Shown: in pieces, positions 24,228 to 36,483 of the stretch | How positions within the stretch are numbered: the stretch's first letter is position 1 | How the letters are laid out: every line of letters begins with the position of its first letter | Source of the DNA: Protula sp. h YS-2021 | Taxonomy: Eukaryota; Annelida; Polychaeta; Sabellida; Serpulidae | DNA: 64,000 nt | Direction of reading: 5' to 3' | Assembly (NCBI GenBank): GCA_949752745.1 | Contig: OX457025.1 | Span: 96,041,804-96,105,803, forward strand | The notes under the pieces: model-generated | The model's input: only the letters and a program-made list of their open reading frames with translations | Told to the model about the DNA's origin: nothing | Databases searched by the model: none | Position numbers and translations under genes: made by a program

Positions 24228-24927
24228 GTCGCCATTTTGGTGTGTTTGTTCCATTTTGGTGTATGTGCCATTTCTATGTGTGTGTACCATTTTGGTGTGT
24301 TTGTGCCATTTTGGTATGTTTGTGCCATTTTGGTGTGTTTGTGCCATTTTGGTGTGTGTGTGCCATTTTGGTGTGTTTGTGCCATTTTGGTGTGTTTGTG
24401 CCAGTTTGGTGTGTGTGTGTGCCATTTTGGTGTGTTTGTGCCAGTTTGGTGAGTTTGTGCCATTTTGATGTGTTTGTGCCATTTTGGTATGTGTGTGTCA
24501 TTTTGGTGTGCTTGTGCCATTTTGGTGTGTTTGTGCCATTTTGGTGTGTTTGTGCCATTTTGGTGTGCTTGTGCCATTTTGATGTGTTTGTGCCATTTTG
24601 GTGTGTTTGTGCCAGTTTGGTGTGTGTGTGTGCCATTTTGGTGTGTTTGTGCCATTTTGGTGAGTTTGTGCCATTTTGATGTGTTTGTGCCATTTTGGTG
24701 TGTTTGTGCCATTTTGGTATGTGTGTGTCATTTTGGTGTGCTTATGCCATTTTGGTGTGTTTGTGCCATTTTGGTGTGTTTGTGCCATTTTGGTGTGTTT
24801 GTGCCATTTTGATGTGTTTGTGATATTTTGGTGTGTTTGTGCCATTTTGGTATGTGTGTGTCATTTTTGTGTGCTTGTGCCATTTTGGTGTGTTTGTGCC
24901 ATTTTGGTGTGTGTGCCATTTTGGTAA
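24228..24927. repeat. 19-bp minisatellite, about 37 copies
   Basis: The unit is close to attttggtgtgtttgtgcc, repeated head to tail with point variants (ttgatg, cagttt, gtatgt) and occasional 2-bp insertions. Because 19 is not a multiple of three, the frames cycle. Few stop codons arise, which yields long open frames on both strands (HTKMAQTHQNGT on the minus strand). These frames are artefacts of the repeat. Confidence 0.95.
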
Positions 24928-24930
24928 AAA

Positions 24931-26361
24931 AAAACACTAGGGCGAAAAGTTAATTATTTAAATTGCATAATCACAAGTTCCTTTCATCAGAACAGAAAGA
25001 AAATGGTTCTCGCAATTCTGACAATGGCGTAAACTTTCAATTCACAGACAATGGGATTTTCGAGGGGACAAGTAACTTACACTGAGCTGTCTCAATTCTA
25101 CTTAGAAATGCGGCAACAAAATTGTATTTTTTTTTTTTTGAATAGCAAGACACATGCCTAAAGGCCTTATCGAAAGTTGCTCGGACATGTGAAAATTATT
25201 CCAAATCAGTGTTATGATTACCACAGAAATTATGGTGCTGAAATTATACTTGATACGGGGTTGCAGTGACACCCCGTGAATGAGAAGAAAAAAATGCTGT
25301 ATTGTAATGATTTCGTTGAAGGAGCGAAAATTAAAACCAAATTGCATTGAGGTAACCTTCGCTTAGGTCTGTGAATCGCTACCTGTGGTGACATCTGAGG
25401 TTAACCCACGCTTTGTATTGTTATGAAAACGATATGATAACGATATTGTATCCATTCCTTGCTTCAATCTTTTCACCTCCTTTTGGCCAGATGTAAACAA
25501 TTAAAGCTGCGATTTGGCACGGGTCTTATAGCAGCCCTCCCAAAAAAACAATACCCATTTTCCCTGCCGCCGCTCAGCGATTTCATTCAGTGATTATGCA
25601 CTTGAGATGCCACATACACGCATGCGCACTGCATCATTTCCGCCCTTCATTCACTGCATTTTAACAACTGTGCTCTTATCTAATTGTTTTTCCTTCCTAT
25701 TGACAAAGCAAACCCTTGACAGTGAAACAATGAGGAATGGTAGCCATGGGAATGCTGCTTATTCCATTAGTGTCAAGGAATAGAAATTAATAATTTCTTT
25801 GCCTGTTGCTCTTTTGTACAGTAGGTCTTAATCACGATGCCTCCAGAGGATGCAACCCTCCGGGAGCAAGGTACGGAAGCGTGGAGGGAGGCATTCTTTC
25901 GCGCCAGTGCGCAAACATGGCAGCGGAATTCCTGCGTCGATGATGTGTTGATGCGCGCAGAGGGTACCGTATGGGAGATTGGCTGTGTTATCGCTAAGAG
26001 TTATCAGCTGGTATCCATGGCCGCACGCTGGTATCTATGGTTGTCGCTTGCTATCTTTGCTGACGTTGAGCACGTGTTAATGCGGTAGTCTTATCTCGAG
26101 CAGACACTGATGGACACACGATATATTTGCCTGTTGGGATAACGCTGAGACTCGTTGCCACGGCATCTATAAGTGGCCAGGCAAAAACGCAGGCCACAAG
26201 GAAGTAACCATTTTTGCAAAGCGCCCTCGTTTCATACACCACACGATAAGAGAACTAACGCAGACGTAGATATACCGTTCTGTGCCTAGTCAAGCTTATC
26301 TGAACGCAAATCTATCTATACTAACCCACATCCCTCTGAGGGTGCTTGCCGGTGTGAGGGG
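24931..26361. other. Intergenic, nothing recognised
   Basis: Mixed-composition sequence with short A- and T-runs. No supported gene or repeat. Confidence 0.5.
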
Positions 26362-26797
26362 CCATCCATAAAGTACGTACGCAAAAATGTCTCAATTTTT
26401 TACCCCCCCCCCCCCCCGCCTCCTGTACACAGTGCTTACGCAGTGGCCTAGACCCCTCTCCTCTCTGTACGCACGTACGCAATATGTTGTGCCATATAAC
26501 AAAATATCTATTTGTTTTAAAAGCTATAATGCCAATTAATCAGTGACAAAATTGAAAGTGTACATGCTAACATCCATTAAAATGTGAATAAAATAGTCAT
26601 TGCACTAAAAAGAGTATAATAGTTACTTTGTAAATCGATGTATAAGGTTATTTAATTACATAAATAAAAATATGTTTGAGATATGTACGCACGCAGCAGC
26701 CCAGACCCCCCCCCCCCCCTTCAGCCCCCCCGTACGCAGTGCGTACGCACCGACCGTGACCCCCTCCCCATTCTGTGCCTACGTACTTTATGGATGG
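26362..26797. mobile_element. MITE family D (CCATCCATAAAGTACGTA termini)
   Basis: The left end ccatccataaagtacgtacg and the complement of the right end (ccatccataaagtacgtagg) match over about 18 bp. Subterminal regions carry C-runs and repeated gtacgcagtg/gtgcttacgcagtg blocks in inverted orientation. At 436 bp with an AT-rich core, it is non-autonomous. Its right edge abuts a truncated copy of family B. A degraded end of the same family is seen near 56345. Confidence 0.8.
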
Positions 26798-27401
26798 TAC
26801 TATTTGTTCATGTGAATAAATGGACTCAGTTAAACTGTATAAAACTATCTTAAACTACTTTACTGACTAAATTCAACATAATTCAAATGATACCAGGTGG
26901 TGAAAACGCTTCCAGTTTATACAAACATTTAGGACTATATTTTATGCCGCAACTTAAAATTACCCGTAATTTCGTATCTAGCCGTTTTAATCGACTGTTA
27001 CATTACATAAATAAAAATTAAAACAAACGAGATTCGGATTCGTTTTATTTCAATTCAGCGGCGATGTGATTGCCATTGGTAAATGCGACGGAGATTAAAC
27101 AATCAGATTAACCTTACTAATTTTGGTTTTCACAAAGTCGGATATCACAAGGAGGATAAAGACTGTTGCAACTGTGCGTTTGATTCAGCTGCAGGATGGG
27201 GGAGGGGTGAATAGGGGACAGAAAGATAAAAAAAAAACGAACAAAAAAATACGGAAGGGGAAGGTGAAAGCTAGCCTTGGTGGGAGGGGGGGGGAGCTGA
27301 ATAGAGGCAAAAAATACAAGGTAGGCTAGTCTAGCTTCAGCCTAGTGTATCTTGCCTCCCGGGGGTAAACTCTGCAGGGACAAGATATACTGTTACACCG
27401 G
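26798..27401. mobile_element. Family B long-TIR element, copy 1 (left end missing)
   Basis: This matches the copies at 41572-42799 and 45935-46437. Shared blocks include aataaatggactcagttaaa, ataaaactatctt, cggatatcacaagg and the right terminal segment ending acaagatatactgttacacc. The left arm is absent and family D adjoins the break. The right terminus overlaps the left terminus of MITE family A in the palindrome ttacaccggtgtaa. Confidence 0.75.
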
Positions 27402-27967
27402 TGTAAGGAAACGTTTTGACCCCAAAATAAATCGACCCCCCGGTCGATTTGTTTTAAAACAAACAGACCCCCCGGTCGATTTGTTTTAAAACAAACAGAC
27501 CCCCCTTGAAATGTTTTAACCCTCTTATTTTTTTGTTGATTTCTTTATTTCTTTCCACATATGGCCACCTATTAGTTTCTTTAATTGAAATAAAAACTAT
27601 ATCCATGAATAAAAATTTATTTAGCAACTAACATCTACATTTTCAAACACAAAAACACTTCCAACACCACTAACATACAGTCACCAAAAAATCTGTCCAA
27701 GCTCAACAATTCAAAGGCTCAAAATAATAATTTTCTATATCAAGAGGTAGAAAATGCTTAAAATAGTATTTAAAAACCATATGCACCTTTTTTACTTCCA
27801 TTTTATATTTAAACATGATTATTTGGAGGGGGTCATTTTGTTATAGGGGAGGTCTGTTTGTTATGGCGGGCTTTCCCAAAACAAATCGACCGGGGGGTCT
27901 ATTTTTTTTAAAACAAATCGACCGGGAGGTCGATTTGTTTGGGGGTCAAAACGTTTCATTACACCGG
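27398..27967. mobile_element. MITE family A, copy 2
   Basis: At 570 bp it has the same termini, gatttgttttaaaac/aaacagacc blocks and AT-rich core as the copy at 4541-5122 (for example ttccaacaccactaacatac in both). Its left end fuses with the right end of family B. Confidence 0.88.
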
Positions 27968-30057
27968 GCTCCCACCGCCTAGAAATCGCAACTATTTATG
28001 GTGTATTTTTATGAAGAGTTAAAAGTTATTCATTTCAACATTGAAAAATATTATTCTAGGTGGGACAGGAGTCATGAGCTTCTACATTCATGAAATGAAA
28101 ATGGGCTGTTGCGCTGTAGGCTTTTTGGTGAATTAACACAAAAACCAGTCAACCAGATCCACCTATAACATGATGTTCAAAGCTAATCCTGAAAGAAAAT
28201 CCTTCACAGTATTAAAGTTAAAAGCGAAGGACTTAATCCAAAGTAAATCTATGGGTGATCAGATAACTTATACAAACCAAGGTAAGTCATTATAGAGATC
28301 TGGTTTCCGTGTTGCGAGGTTTCGGTGGTGGAAACACTTGACTATCTGTGTGAGAAGAACAAACACGAAGCCACTTACCGCGGCGCGCACCTGTCCATCC
28401 TAGTCCACCCCTTCCCCCCTCCACCCGCCCCCCGCCCCTACCCCCTCCACAACCCGACGTAATCCGGTATAAGGATACTTGGCTTTCCAGTCAATTGCAG
28501 GAATTGAGGAATTCGGATGGAAGGACTGAGCATCGATCAGAACTTTGCCATCAAAGGTGGATTAGATTTACGAAGTGCTTCGAAGCCGCTTTAAATCTAA
28601 GAGTCAATATTTGAGCATGTCTATGTACACAGGCTAGTATTGGTGTGACGGTTGGCTTTAGACCTCTCTATAGTAACACGTTCTATTCCTTCTTTTTTTT
28701 TCCAACTAGATTATTGTCAAATTTCAAAGTAAATTTTCCATGGTATAGCAAATATAACTCGACACATGGGTAAATTATTTTTGTGTCTATTTCTAATGTT
28801 GGATTCTAATATTACGGTTTTTTTTGGGGTGGGGGGGGGGGCGACATCTGAGTGCTGTTCACATTTGCTCAAGCCTCAAAAGATGAAACTCATGTAAAGA
28901 AATAATGCAATAAGCTCATTATTGCATTTGAAAAAGTTCAAATTCATACTGAATTTAGAAAGCAAAACGCGATGTACCCATCTTAAATTGGTTTGAAATT
29001 GTTGTATTTTCAGCTATATAAATGTTAAGCTACAAATGTTATGCTATAAATGTTATGCTCTACAAGTAATAGTAAGCTTTAGGGGAAGGTGCGGGGTAGT
29101 AACCCACCCGTCTAGGTCTAATTTTTATACAAAATGACAAGCACATCGATTGTTTTGCAATAAAAGTTTAGAAATCCTCACCTCCGAACACCCCACCCCC
29201 CCAAAAAAAAACGTAACTACCCCCTTTAACCCCCCCCCCCCCCCCCCCCCCCCCCGCCCACGAACCTCCTGGGGAAGATTTGGGATTCGTGCATGCTGCA
29301 TGTCGTTGTGAGTGCAATAACAATAATATTTATTATGCTACGAAACCACTTCGAAAATGCATTTGGCATTTAAATACATTGATAAAAGAAATTTTTGAAA
29401 AGGTTCATGCTTAGGGTTACTTCACGACCTGTATGTCTGTACTCACGTGAATTGTATGTCTGTACTCACGTGACCTGCATGGCAACAAGTGTAACTTCTT
29501 CCAAATGTCTGGTTTATTTGGATTGAGGAGAATGCGCCAAGTGCAACTCAAGTACAGTTTACTCTGCACGCACAAGTGACTTACAAAGTGTTAAAACATG
29601 ACACTGTCTTTTTTTACATAACACTACATTTTTCAGACGTGTATAACATCGCTTACACAGTGTCTAAAATCGCTTGTTTGTTTTTATTGTTTTTGCTTAT
29701 TAGCAGTTCAAACAAAAATAGCTTTATTTAAGACAGGAAAACAAGTTTATATTTTGTATAAATTTAAAAACAAATAAGGAAAGTTTATTTCTGTTATCTC
29801 TGTTATAAAAATTTGAACATACATAATAACAAACTGGTGGTTTACTCCCGCTAGAATTGATAATCGTTTTGAGATGGATGCACACTAAATATCCAAAAAG
29901 TCAATCAACTGGGGCAAGCCAATTAATGTCTCCAGAAAATATGCTAGTCCAAAATGAAGCGATTGGTTATTTTTATATATTTTTGTTCTGCACACGCTAA
30001 ATGCATAGGCGGTGATAGTCAGATATGTTCGACTGCGATATTTAAAAATACCACATG
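27968..30057. other. Intergenic with poly-C/poly-G tracts
   Basis: No gene supported. Includes a C-rich tract at 28399-28450, a G-run near 28830-28842 and an uninterrupted run of 26 C at 29230-29255. Confidence 0.55.
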
Positions 30058-30632
30058 AGGCAAGGTTAGACATCACGTGACCTGGCACAAGATTAGACAT
30101 CACATGACCTGGCGTAAGGTTAGACATCACATGACCTGGCGTAAGGTTAGATATCACATGATCTGGCACAAGATTAGACATCACATGACCTAGCATAAGG
30201 TTAGATATCACATGACCTGGCGTAAGGTTAGATATCACATGACCTGGCGTAAGGTTAGACATCACATGACCTCGAACATAGTTATATATCACGTGACATT
30301 ACACAAGGATAGATATCACATGACCTAGCGCATGGTTAGACATCACATGACGTGGCCTATGGTTAGACATCATATGACCTGGCGCATAATTATATATCAC
30401 GTGACCTGGCGCAAGATCAGACATCACATGACCTGGCGTAAGGTTAGACATCACGTGACCTGGCACAAGATTAGACATCACATGACCTGGCGTAAAGTTA
30501 GACAACACGTGACCTGTTGTATGGTTAGAAATCACATAAGCTGGCGCATGGCTAGACATCACATGACTTGGCGTAAGGTTAGACAACACGTGACCTGGCG
30601 TATGGTTAGACATCACATAACCTCGCGCACGT
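30058..30632. repeat. 27-bp minisatellite with an E-box in every unit, 21 copies
   Basis: The consensus is close to gttagacatcacatgacctggcgtaag. Twenty-one units were counted. Six carry cacgtg, twelve cacatg, and three other variants at the same position, so an E-box-like core recurs about every 27 bp. As 27 is a multiple of three, frames stay open on both strands (GHVMSNLTP on the minus strand). No start, splice or domain context supports coding. Confidence 0.92.
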
Positions 30633-30640
30633 GCGAACAC

Positions 30641-32033
30641 TTCCCACTAACCTTACATCATATGATGTTGGTAGCACCTTCCAGTTCTGTAACCAAGTAT
30701 AAAACCAACACAACAGAAAAATGATAATTAGAATGCTTTTCCCAAATATTATTGGCATTGTTTTGATGGACACTTTTAAAAAATGAATATTGTATCACTC
30801 ATAATAATTTATTGAAAAGTAAATAAAGGGTATTTCATATCTTGTCTACTCTTGGAAGGTGCGACTGGTTACATTTAGCGGATAATGAATTATTTGGAGT
30901 CAACATGCCTGCGCAATTGACCAGTAAGAAAATTTTTAACGCTAAGTCAAATTTGTCGTAAATAATGTGCTTATGTTGACCTGAAATAAGGGCAATGTCA
31001 TTTGTGACGTGTCTTTTGATTACAGATAACTGCAATACTGGCCCCTATTTATGTTCCGATCAACAATGAAAAATTATTGATTTGGGAATCGACCAATCAG
31101 ATTACATGATTTACCGAAGTCATGTAGCAACTCTTTTTTTTTAAATTTAGTTTACAAAGTTTGGATGGACGTCGTTTAAAATAAATATTATATCACACGT
31201 AATTACATGATGAAAAAATATACACTTCACGCCTATTTCTTATCTATTTGCCTCTTTCTTATACTGAAAGGGTTGTACTACCGTAATTGCATCCAAATAC
31301 GGTGTTTTATCTGACATCGTGACGTCTTTTTTTTACTGTAGGAATGCATGCCCGTACTGTGATGACCCACCGCAAGTGTAATTAAATCAAACTACTTCAC
31401 TTCCCTTTAAATTTCAGCGAAAAAACATTTAAGACAAATTCCTCGTATAGATAGGTAATGTTGACAAGCGACTTGAACGCAAATGACGCGTGATATTGAC
31501 CCTGTTGCAAGTTCAGCATTTTAGTTTAAATAATACCATAAAGAAATTACCAAGGATTTTTGGCTCGGTGCCAAAAGAGATTATCTGCAGTCACCTCCAA
31601 TGTCTTCAAGTTCAAAGCAAACAATCAAGGGCAAACTGCCTCAAAAGCCGTAGATCTATTCTCAATCTTGATTTTAATCCCATTGAAACCCGCCCAGAAG
31701 CCTGCATAAACAGATCTATTTGGTTATCTCTCTCGCCCGAACAGTTATCTCCGATACAACAATGTCTGTAATCTATCAGCTGTGCAGCCATGCATATATT
31801 AGCTCAATATTTCAAGAGAGAGAAAGAAAAATAGAAATAAAGCTAGCAGTGGAATGATTTGAGGTATTTGAAGAATGATAATTCACTGATGATATATGGT
31901 GGTATCACTGTGAGAACTGCAAACATCGAATCAAACAACTGCAAACATCGAATCAAACACGTGTTCGTAAAAACATTCGTTACAAGCCGCCGGCGTCAAA
32001 AAGTTTTCTTTCAAAGCAAATCACACGAGATCA

Positions 32034-32124
<91 letters not shown>

Positions 32125-35100
32125 AAGACGTTGCCTGTAATAATGCTGCGAGTCTGTGACTTGTGTGTATGTTACGGCTTCGGTTAAAGGCTCTCTGCAA
32201 ATGTTTCACACTAAACTTTTTTTAAAATTAATGTGTGAAATTTTAAATACAGTTTAGAAACATTGCCTTGTTTTCACGTATATTGGAGACGATTCAGTTT
32301 TCTCTTTTTAATGTGGATACAATATTAACAGATTAGTACGTTTGTGTTTGGCGGGGATGGGGGCAGGGGGAGGGGGGAGGCGGAGGGGGTGGAGGTAGGG
32401 ATAGGGAGGGAAGGGGGCGATAGACACAGACACACAGACACAAAGTATCGAGCAATACCAAAATGTGTGTTATCGGGAAGCGCTATACCAGTATATTTAA
32501 TCATTTCCTGTGGCAGTCTTTGTTTAGTTGTGGGCTTGGGAAATTAAAAAAAAAAAAAACTCGAGCCTTATTCTCCGGGAACAGCTGTGTTTATCTGTAA
32601 AACTGACTTCACTAACCTATTTATAGATTTCGTTTGAAGTTAAAGATAAAGTTCTTCACTGATATACATCAAATTAAACACGAGTGGAACAGAAGTGCTT
32701 TTATTTTATAAGTTATTTGATGAAAATGTGGCCGCTCCTAACATCTGGACGTTTGAAAATTCTCTGTAATCGCTCGTCTGGTCTCTAATACTGTGTAATA
32801 TGCACTCACATAAAACATCCCTCCTTGTCTTTCAATGGTTTTTAGTGAGGTTTAGCTCTCAACTTTGTAGTTAATTAGCCAAAGAGTGTGAAGGGTTTTT
32901 ACATATTGTCATCTTCAAAAGTTCAAAAAAGCAATTTACATCCCACGATAAATAATAAATGATTTTAATTACGTAGTGCCCGTCTGTATACTTTGAATTA
33001 AAAATTAAAATATATTTTGTATGTATTTTGAATGTACTCGCATATGGCCATCGACATAATACAGAACAAAATAAGCTAAATTATTTTTTTTTCACATAAT
33101 GTGCCACCTGACATGACGAAAGGTCTGGACTAATTAATGACTCTCATTGAAACAAATGACAGTCGACCCCCCCCTCCCCCCCCCCCCACCTCCAACCTCT
33201 CCTCCCCCCCCCCCCACCCAGCCTTCGCTCCCCACATTTTCATAAGTATAATATTTTTGTTTTAAATGATGTGCAAATTGCTCGAATCTGACTTAAATAA
33301 AAGAAACTGCCGGCAAAGAGGCGTCAGCGCTGCAGCTGGTTTTGCTGTTCTTTTTATCTTTTTATTTGTTTATTTGTTGCTAGTACAAGAAAATATTACC
33401 TTCGGTGCGAAAAGAACTCAGTGACGAGAACTAGATTTAATAACATTTCAATTAATTTATATTTACTTTCCTGATTAAATTTTAATTCTTAACTGGATTA
33501 ATTATATTTACAAGCTAATCACAAATATAAAGGGTGCTAAATTAGAAAAAAAATATGAAAATAATTTTGCTATGTCCAGTTTTAAAGGAGTTTGTCAAAG
33601 TTTAGCTAAAGATACGTTAAAGGTGCTTTTTTAAAGAAACAACATAAAAATGAGAACATTTTCGAGCCCCTCCGATGTGGACTGAGCATAAGGGGTGTTT
33701 TATGTCTGACATGGAACGGGTCATTGTCTTGAGTTAAAAACGCCAAACGTTGTTATTATCTTTATATTCTACCAGTTCTTAACAATAGGAATCCCCCGCC
33801 CCTCCTGCACCGTCTCCCTCTCCCATCGCGAGTAATTATCCGTGTGTTCTAATTTGGTGGAATTATTTCTGCTGGGAAAATGTAGAAGTAACTAAACAGA
33901 ATCGTTACGTCTCATCAAATGAGTGCTTCAATATCCAAAATAACGTGCTTCAGACGCTTAAACTCATTGTGACGTCCAGCGCACCCCATGGTGTTGAAAA
34001 TTATAATGAGTCTCCACTCCAACCCCCCACCCCGCCACCCTACCGCCCTACGCAAGGCCGCAGGGGTAGTTCGAACTTTGAAGCCACGCAGCCATGCGAA
34101 CGGAAGACAATATTGAGTAAATGGAATCGATGTCATGCAATAATGTTACCTTGTTATTGTAATACGAATGAAGATCACAGGGCCTAATCTATACCCATTA
34201 AAACCGTTATTCCCATAGAAACATCACTGAATATATTGTCTAACAATGTAGTCCCTTGTTACATAAGGACAGGCGTCGAATTTTCATACAATGCATTCGA
34301 TTTAATATCTCAGGGCTTTAAAGTTTAAATGCCCCCGATCGTGTGTTTAAATCTCCGCTTACTAAAATATTATTTCTGCGTAAGAATAACACACAGCATG
34401 CAAAAAATATAGATAAAAACCTCGTAACGTCGTTAAAAGTAGCGTCAATCCTATATCAGTGTTTAACAAGGTGGCTAAGACTGAAAATTTTAATAACAAA
34501 TGCTCAAGGATATAAATTAGTTTTGGTCAAGTTCATTTAAAGTCATCACAGCTCCAGGCGTTGCTTGTCTCGTGGCCAAACTGGTAGTGAAAAAGAAATA
34601 ACCACAAAAATTATATTATCTATGCATTGTGAAATGAGAACTATTTTTTGGAAGTCTTCCGTTCATATGGTTGTTGAAGTGACGTCAAAATGTCGTGACT
34701 ATATTATGTCACAAATAACTCACGTCACGACGTGATTTTAACGCGAGAGATTAGACATTTTTCTAAATAACAATTATCAGCTCCGGCGTAACAGTCCATC
34801 TTACCACTTGATAGGGGAAAGACTGATGCAGCTGAACAGCACCTCATTACGAAAAATGCTCAATGGTATTTGAAACTAAATTTTAAACTCATTTTGAGTT
34901 TCACCTAATTTATTCAATACGGGCGCAGGTTATATATTGGTAGTTTTCATCACCTTATTTCTTCAGTTCTGTGCCATGCTATGTGTGTATGTGCTTGTGT
35001 TTTTCTAAATTCTGGCAAATCAATGTCTATCGACAGTTTTTCTTTGTTTTGCACAAAAACAATTTGAAGGCAATTCCTGGATGTGATTGGCATGTGAGGT

Positions 35101-35867
35101 ATGGCACTGCGGTTGTTGACGGCTGTCTAAACGCCGCTAAACAGATGAGAAATCGCCCTTGTACGTCACAGAAGTAAATAACTCAACGTCACTCGTCTGC
35201 CAATATCCGAAACAATTAGATGCTCCGCACCAGGGACGGACAGATACCCAGCCAATCACGAGCATTCGCCTCCGGGTGGGATTGCAGGGGAGAGATACTT
35301 GGTGCTGTTAACCTTTTGACCTTGACTCACAGTGAATGTAAAGTCAAGCCCGTGTTAAACTATTGTTTCTACTTGCTAGCTGTGAAATTATTGAATTTTC
35401 CTGTGTAAAATATGGGCGTTTTTGTTGATGAATTAACACAGGCGTCCACCCCAGGCCAGCAAAAAATGTGTTGGATGAGTGGAGGTCTAAAATAACTCAT
35501 GCTAAATACGTTCTATTTACGGCATCACTCCGAAGTCTTTCTCACCTAGATATAACAAATGTATCATTGTCATGCTGAAATGGCTAATATTTTATTTTAA
35601 TTATTCGCTCAAATGTGAGAGTTATTCTTTAGCAACCGCTAAAATATCAACTAGCTTTTGTACCGCCTACATTAGCAGTAATTTTATGCGTCTAACATTT
35701 CTCCTTTATGTGAGTTATGATCGTTAATTTGATTTACAGTTTTTTGAAAAATGGGAAAGGGGGTATTTTTTTCAAGGTGACGTCTGTGATTCTTAAAAAA
35801 ATGTCTACATTTTAAATCCCCTGCATCTTTATGGAGTTGTCTGGTTTGTTTAACGCAGTTGTCGTGT
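30641..35867. other. Intergenic with simple repeats
   Basis: No gene supported. Contains an (AT)n run at 32037-32119, a G-rich tract at 32351-32420 and a C-rich tract at 33165-33230. The remaining sequence is AT-rich. Confidence 0.55.
32037..32119. repeat. (AT)n microsatellite
   Basis: An uninterrupted AT dinucleotide run of about 83 bp. Confidence 0.97.
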
Positions 35868-35942
35868 CTTGTGAGAGGTAAGTTGGCAGCAAAGCATTGG
35901 TCTGGTGATCCCAAAAGCCCTGGGTTCGAAACCGGCTGGAGG
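35868..35942 (+). other. tRNA-like SINE remnant (A and B boxes)
   Basis: ggttcgaaacc at about 35923-35933 fits the RNA polymerase III B-box consensus exactly. A diverged A-box-like segment (aagttggcagcaaagc) lies about 45 bp upstream, with the ggtctggtgatcccaaaag segment between, as in tRNA-derived SINE heads. No acceptor-stem pairing was found, so it is not called a functional tRNA. Confidence 0.35.
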
Positions 35943-36417
35943 GGTGGGGGGGGGGGCGGCAAGTAACGGCCTTGATGTTTCATTTCGACTTAACTTTAGT
36001 AAATGAGGTGGTGTCGGTATTCCACCATCCATAAAAAAGAGCTCAAGGTGCGACATTTCCCCGGAATTTTATGCACCATACCAGTACTTCACACACCGCG
36101 AATCACCACACCCCACAACACCCCAAAGTGCAAAACTCTTCTTCACAATCACCACATTTTACCAAATTCCCTATGTTACAAACTTTGCTTCACAACAATT
36201 TACACTGTTCAGTTCTCATCGTGTTGGAGCAACTCCGTCATATAAGGATAAAGAGTGGCAGAGGTGACAAATTAGACACCTGATGACATTAAACGAATAG
36301 AGGAATAGTCCTTTGATATTACTTAGAACTTTTCTGGCGTGATGGAAATCCGGGAGAGGGATTGCTTGGGACAATACAGTAAAGAAAGAAAAAATAATAA
36401 AAAAAAACAAGCAAAAG

Positions 36418-36428
<11 letters not shown>

Positions 36429-36479
<51 letters not shown>
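36429..36479. repeat. (GA)n microsatellite
   Basis: About 51 bp of GA dinucleotide flanked by degenerate aaag/gaaa repeats. Confidence 0.97.

Positions 36480-36483
<4 letters not shown>

Noticed and set aside
24009..24845. Long minus-strand frames (HTKMAQTHQNGT repeats)
   Set aside because: They follow from a 19-bp minisatellite that lacks stops in most phases. Opposite-strand frames are equally long, and there is no domain or splice support.
29885..30724. Repeat protein on either strand (GHVMSNLTP units)
   Set aside because: A 27-bp period keeps frames open on both strands. No promoter, signal peptide or splice context.
33915..34187. Overlapping ORFs on both strands
   Set aside because: Short, no domains, no splice sites. 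Shadow frames of C-rich sequence.
35868..35942. Functional tRNA gene
   Set aside because: The B box is good but no acceptor stem or anticodon arm pairs, so it is kept only as a SINE-like remnant.
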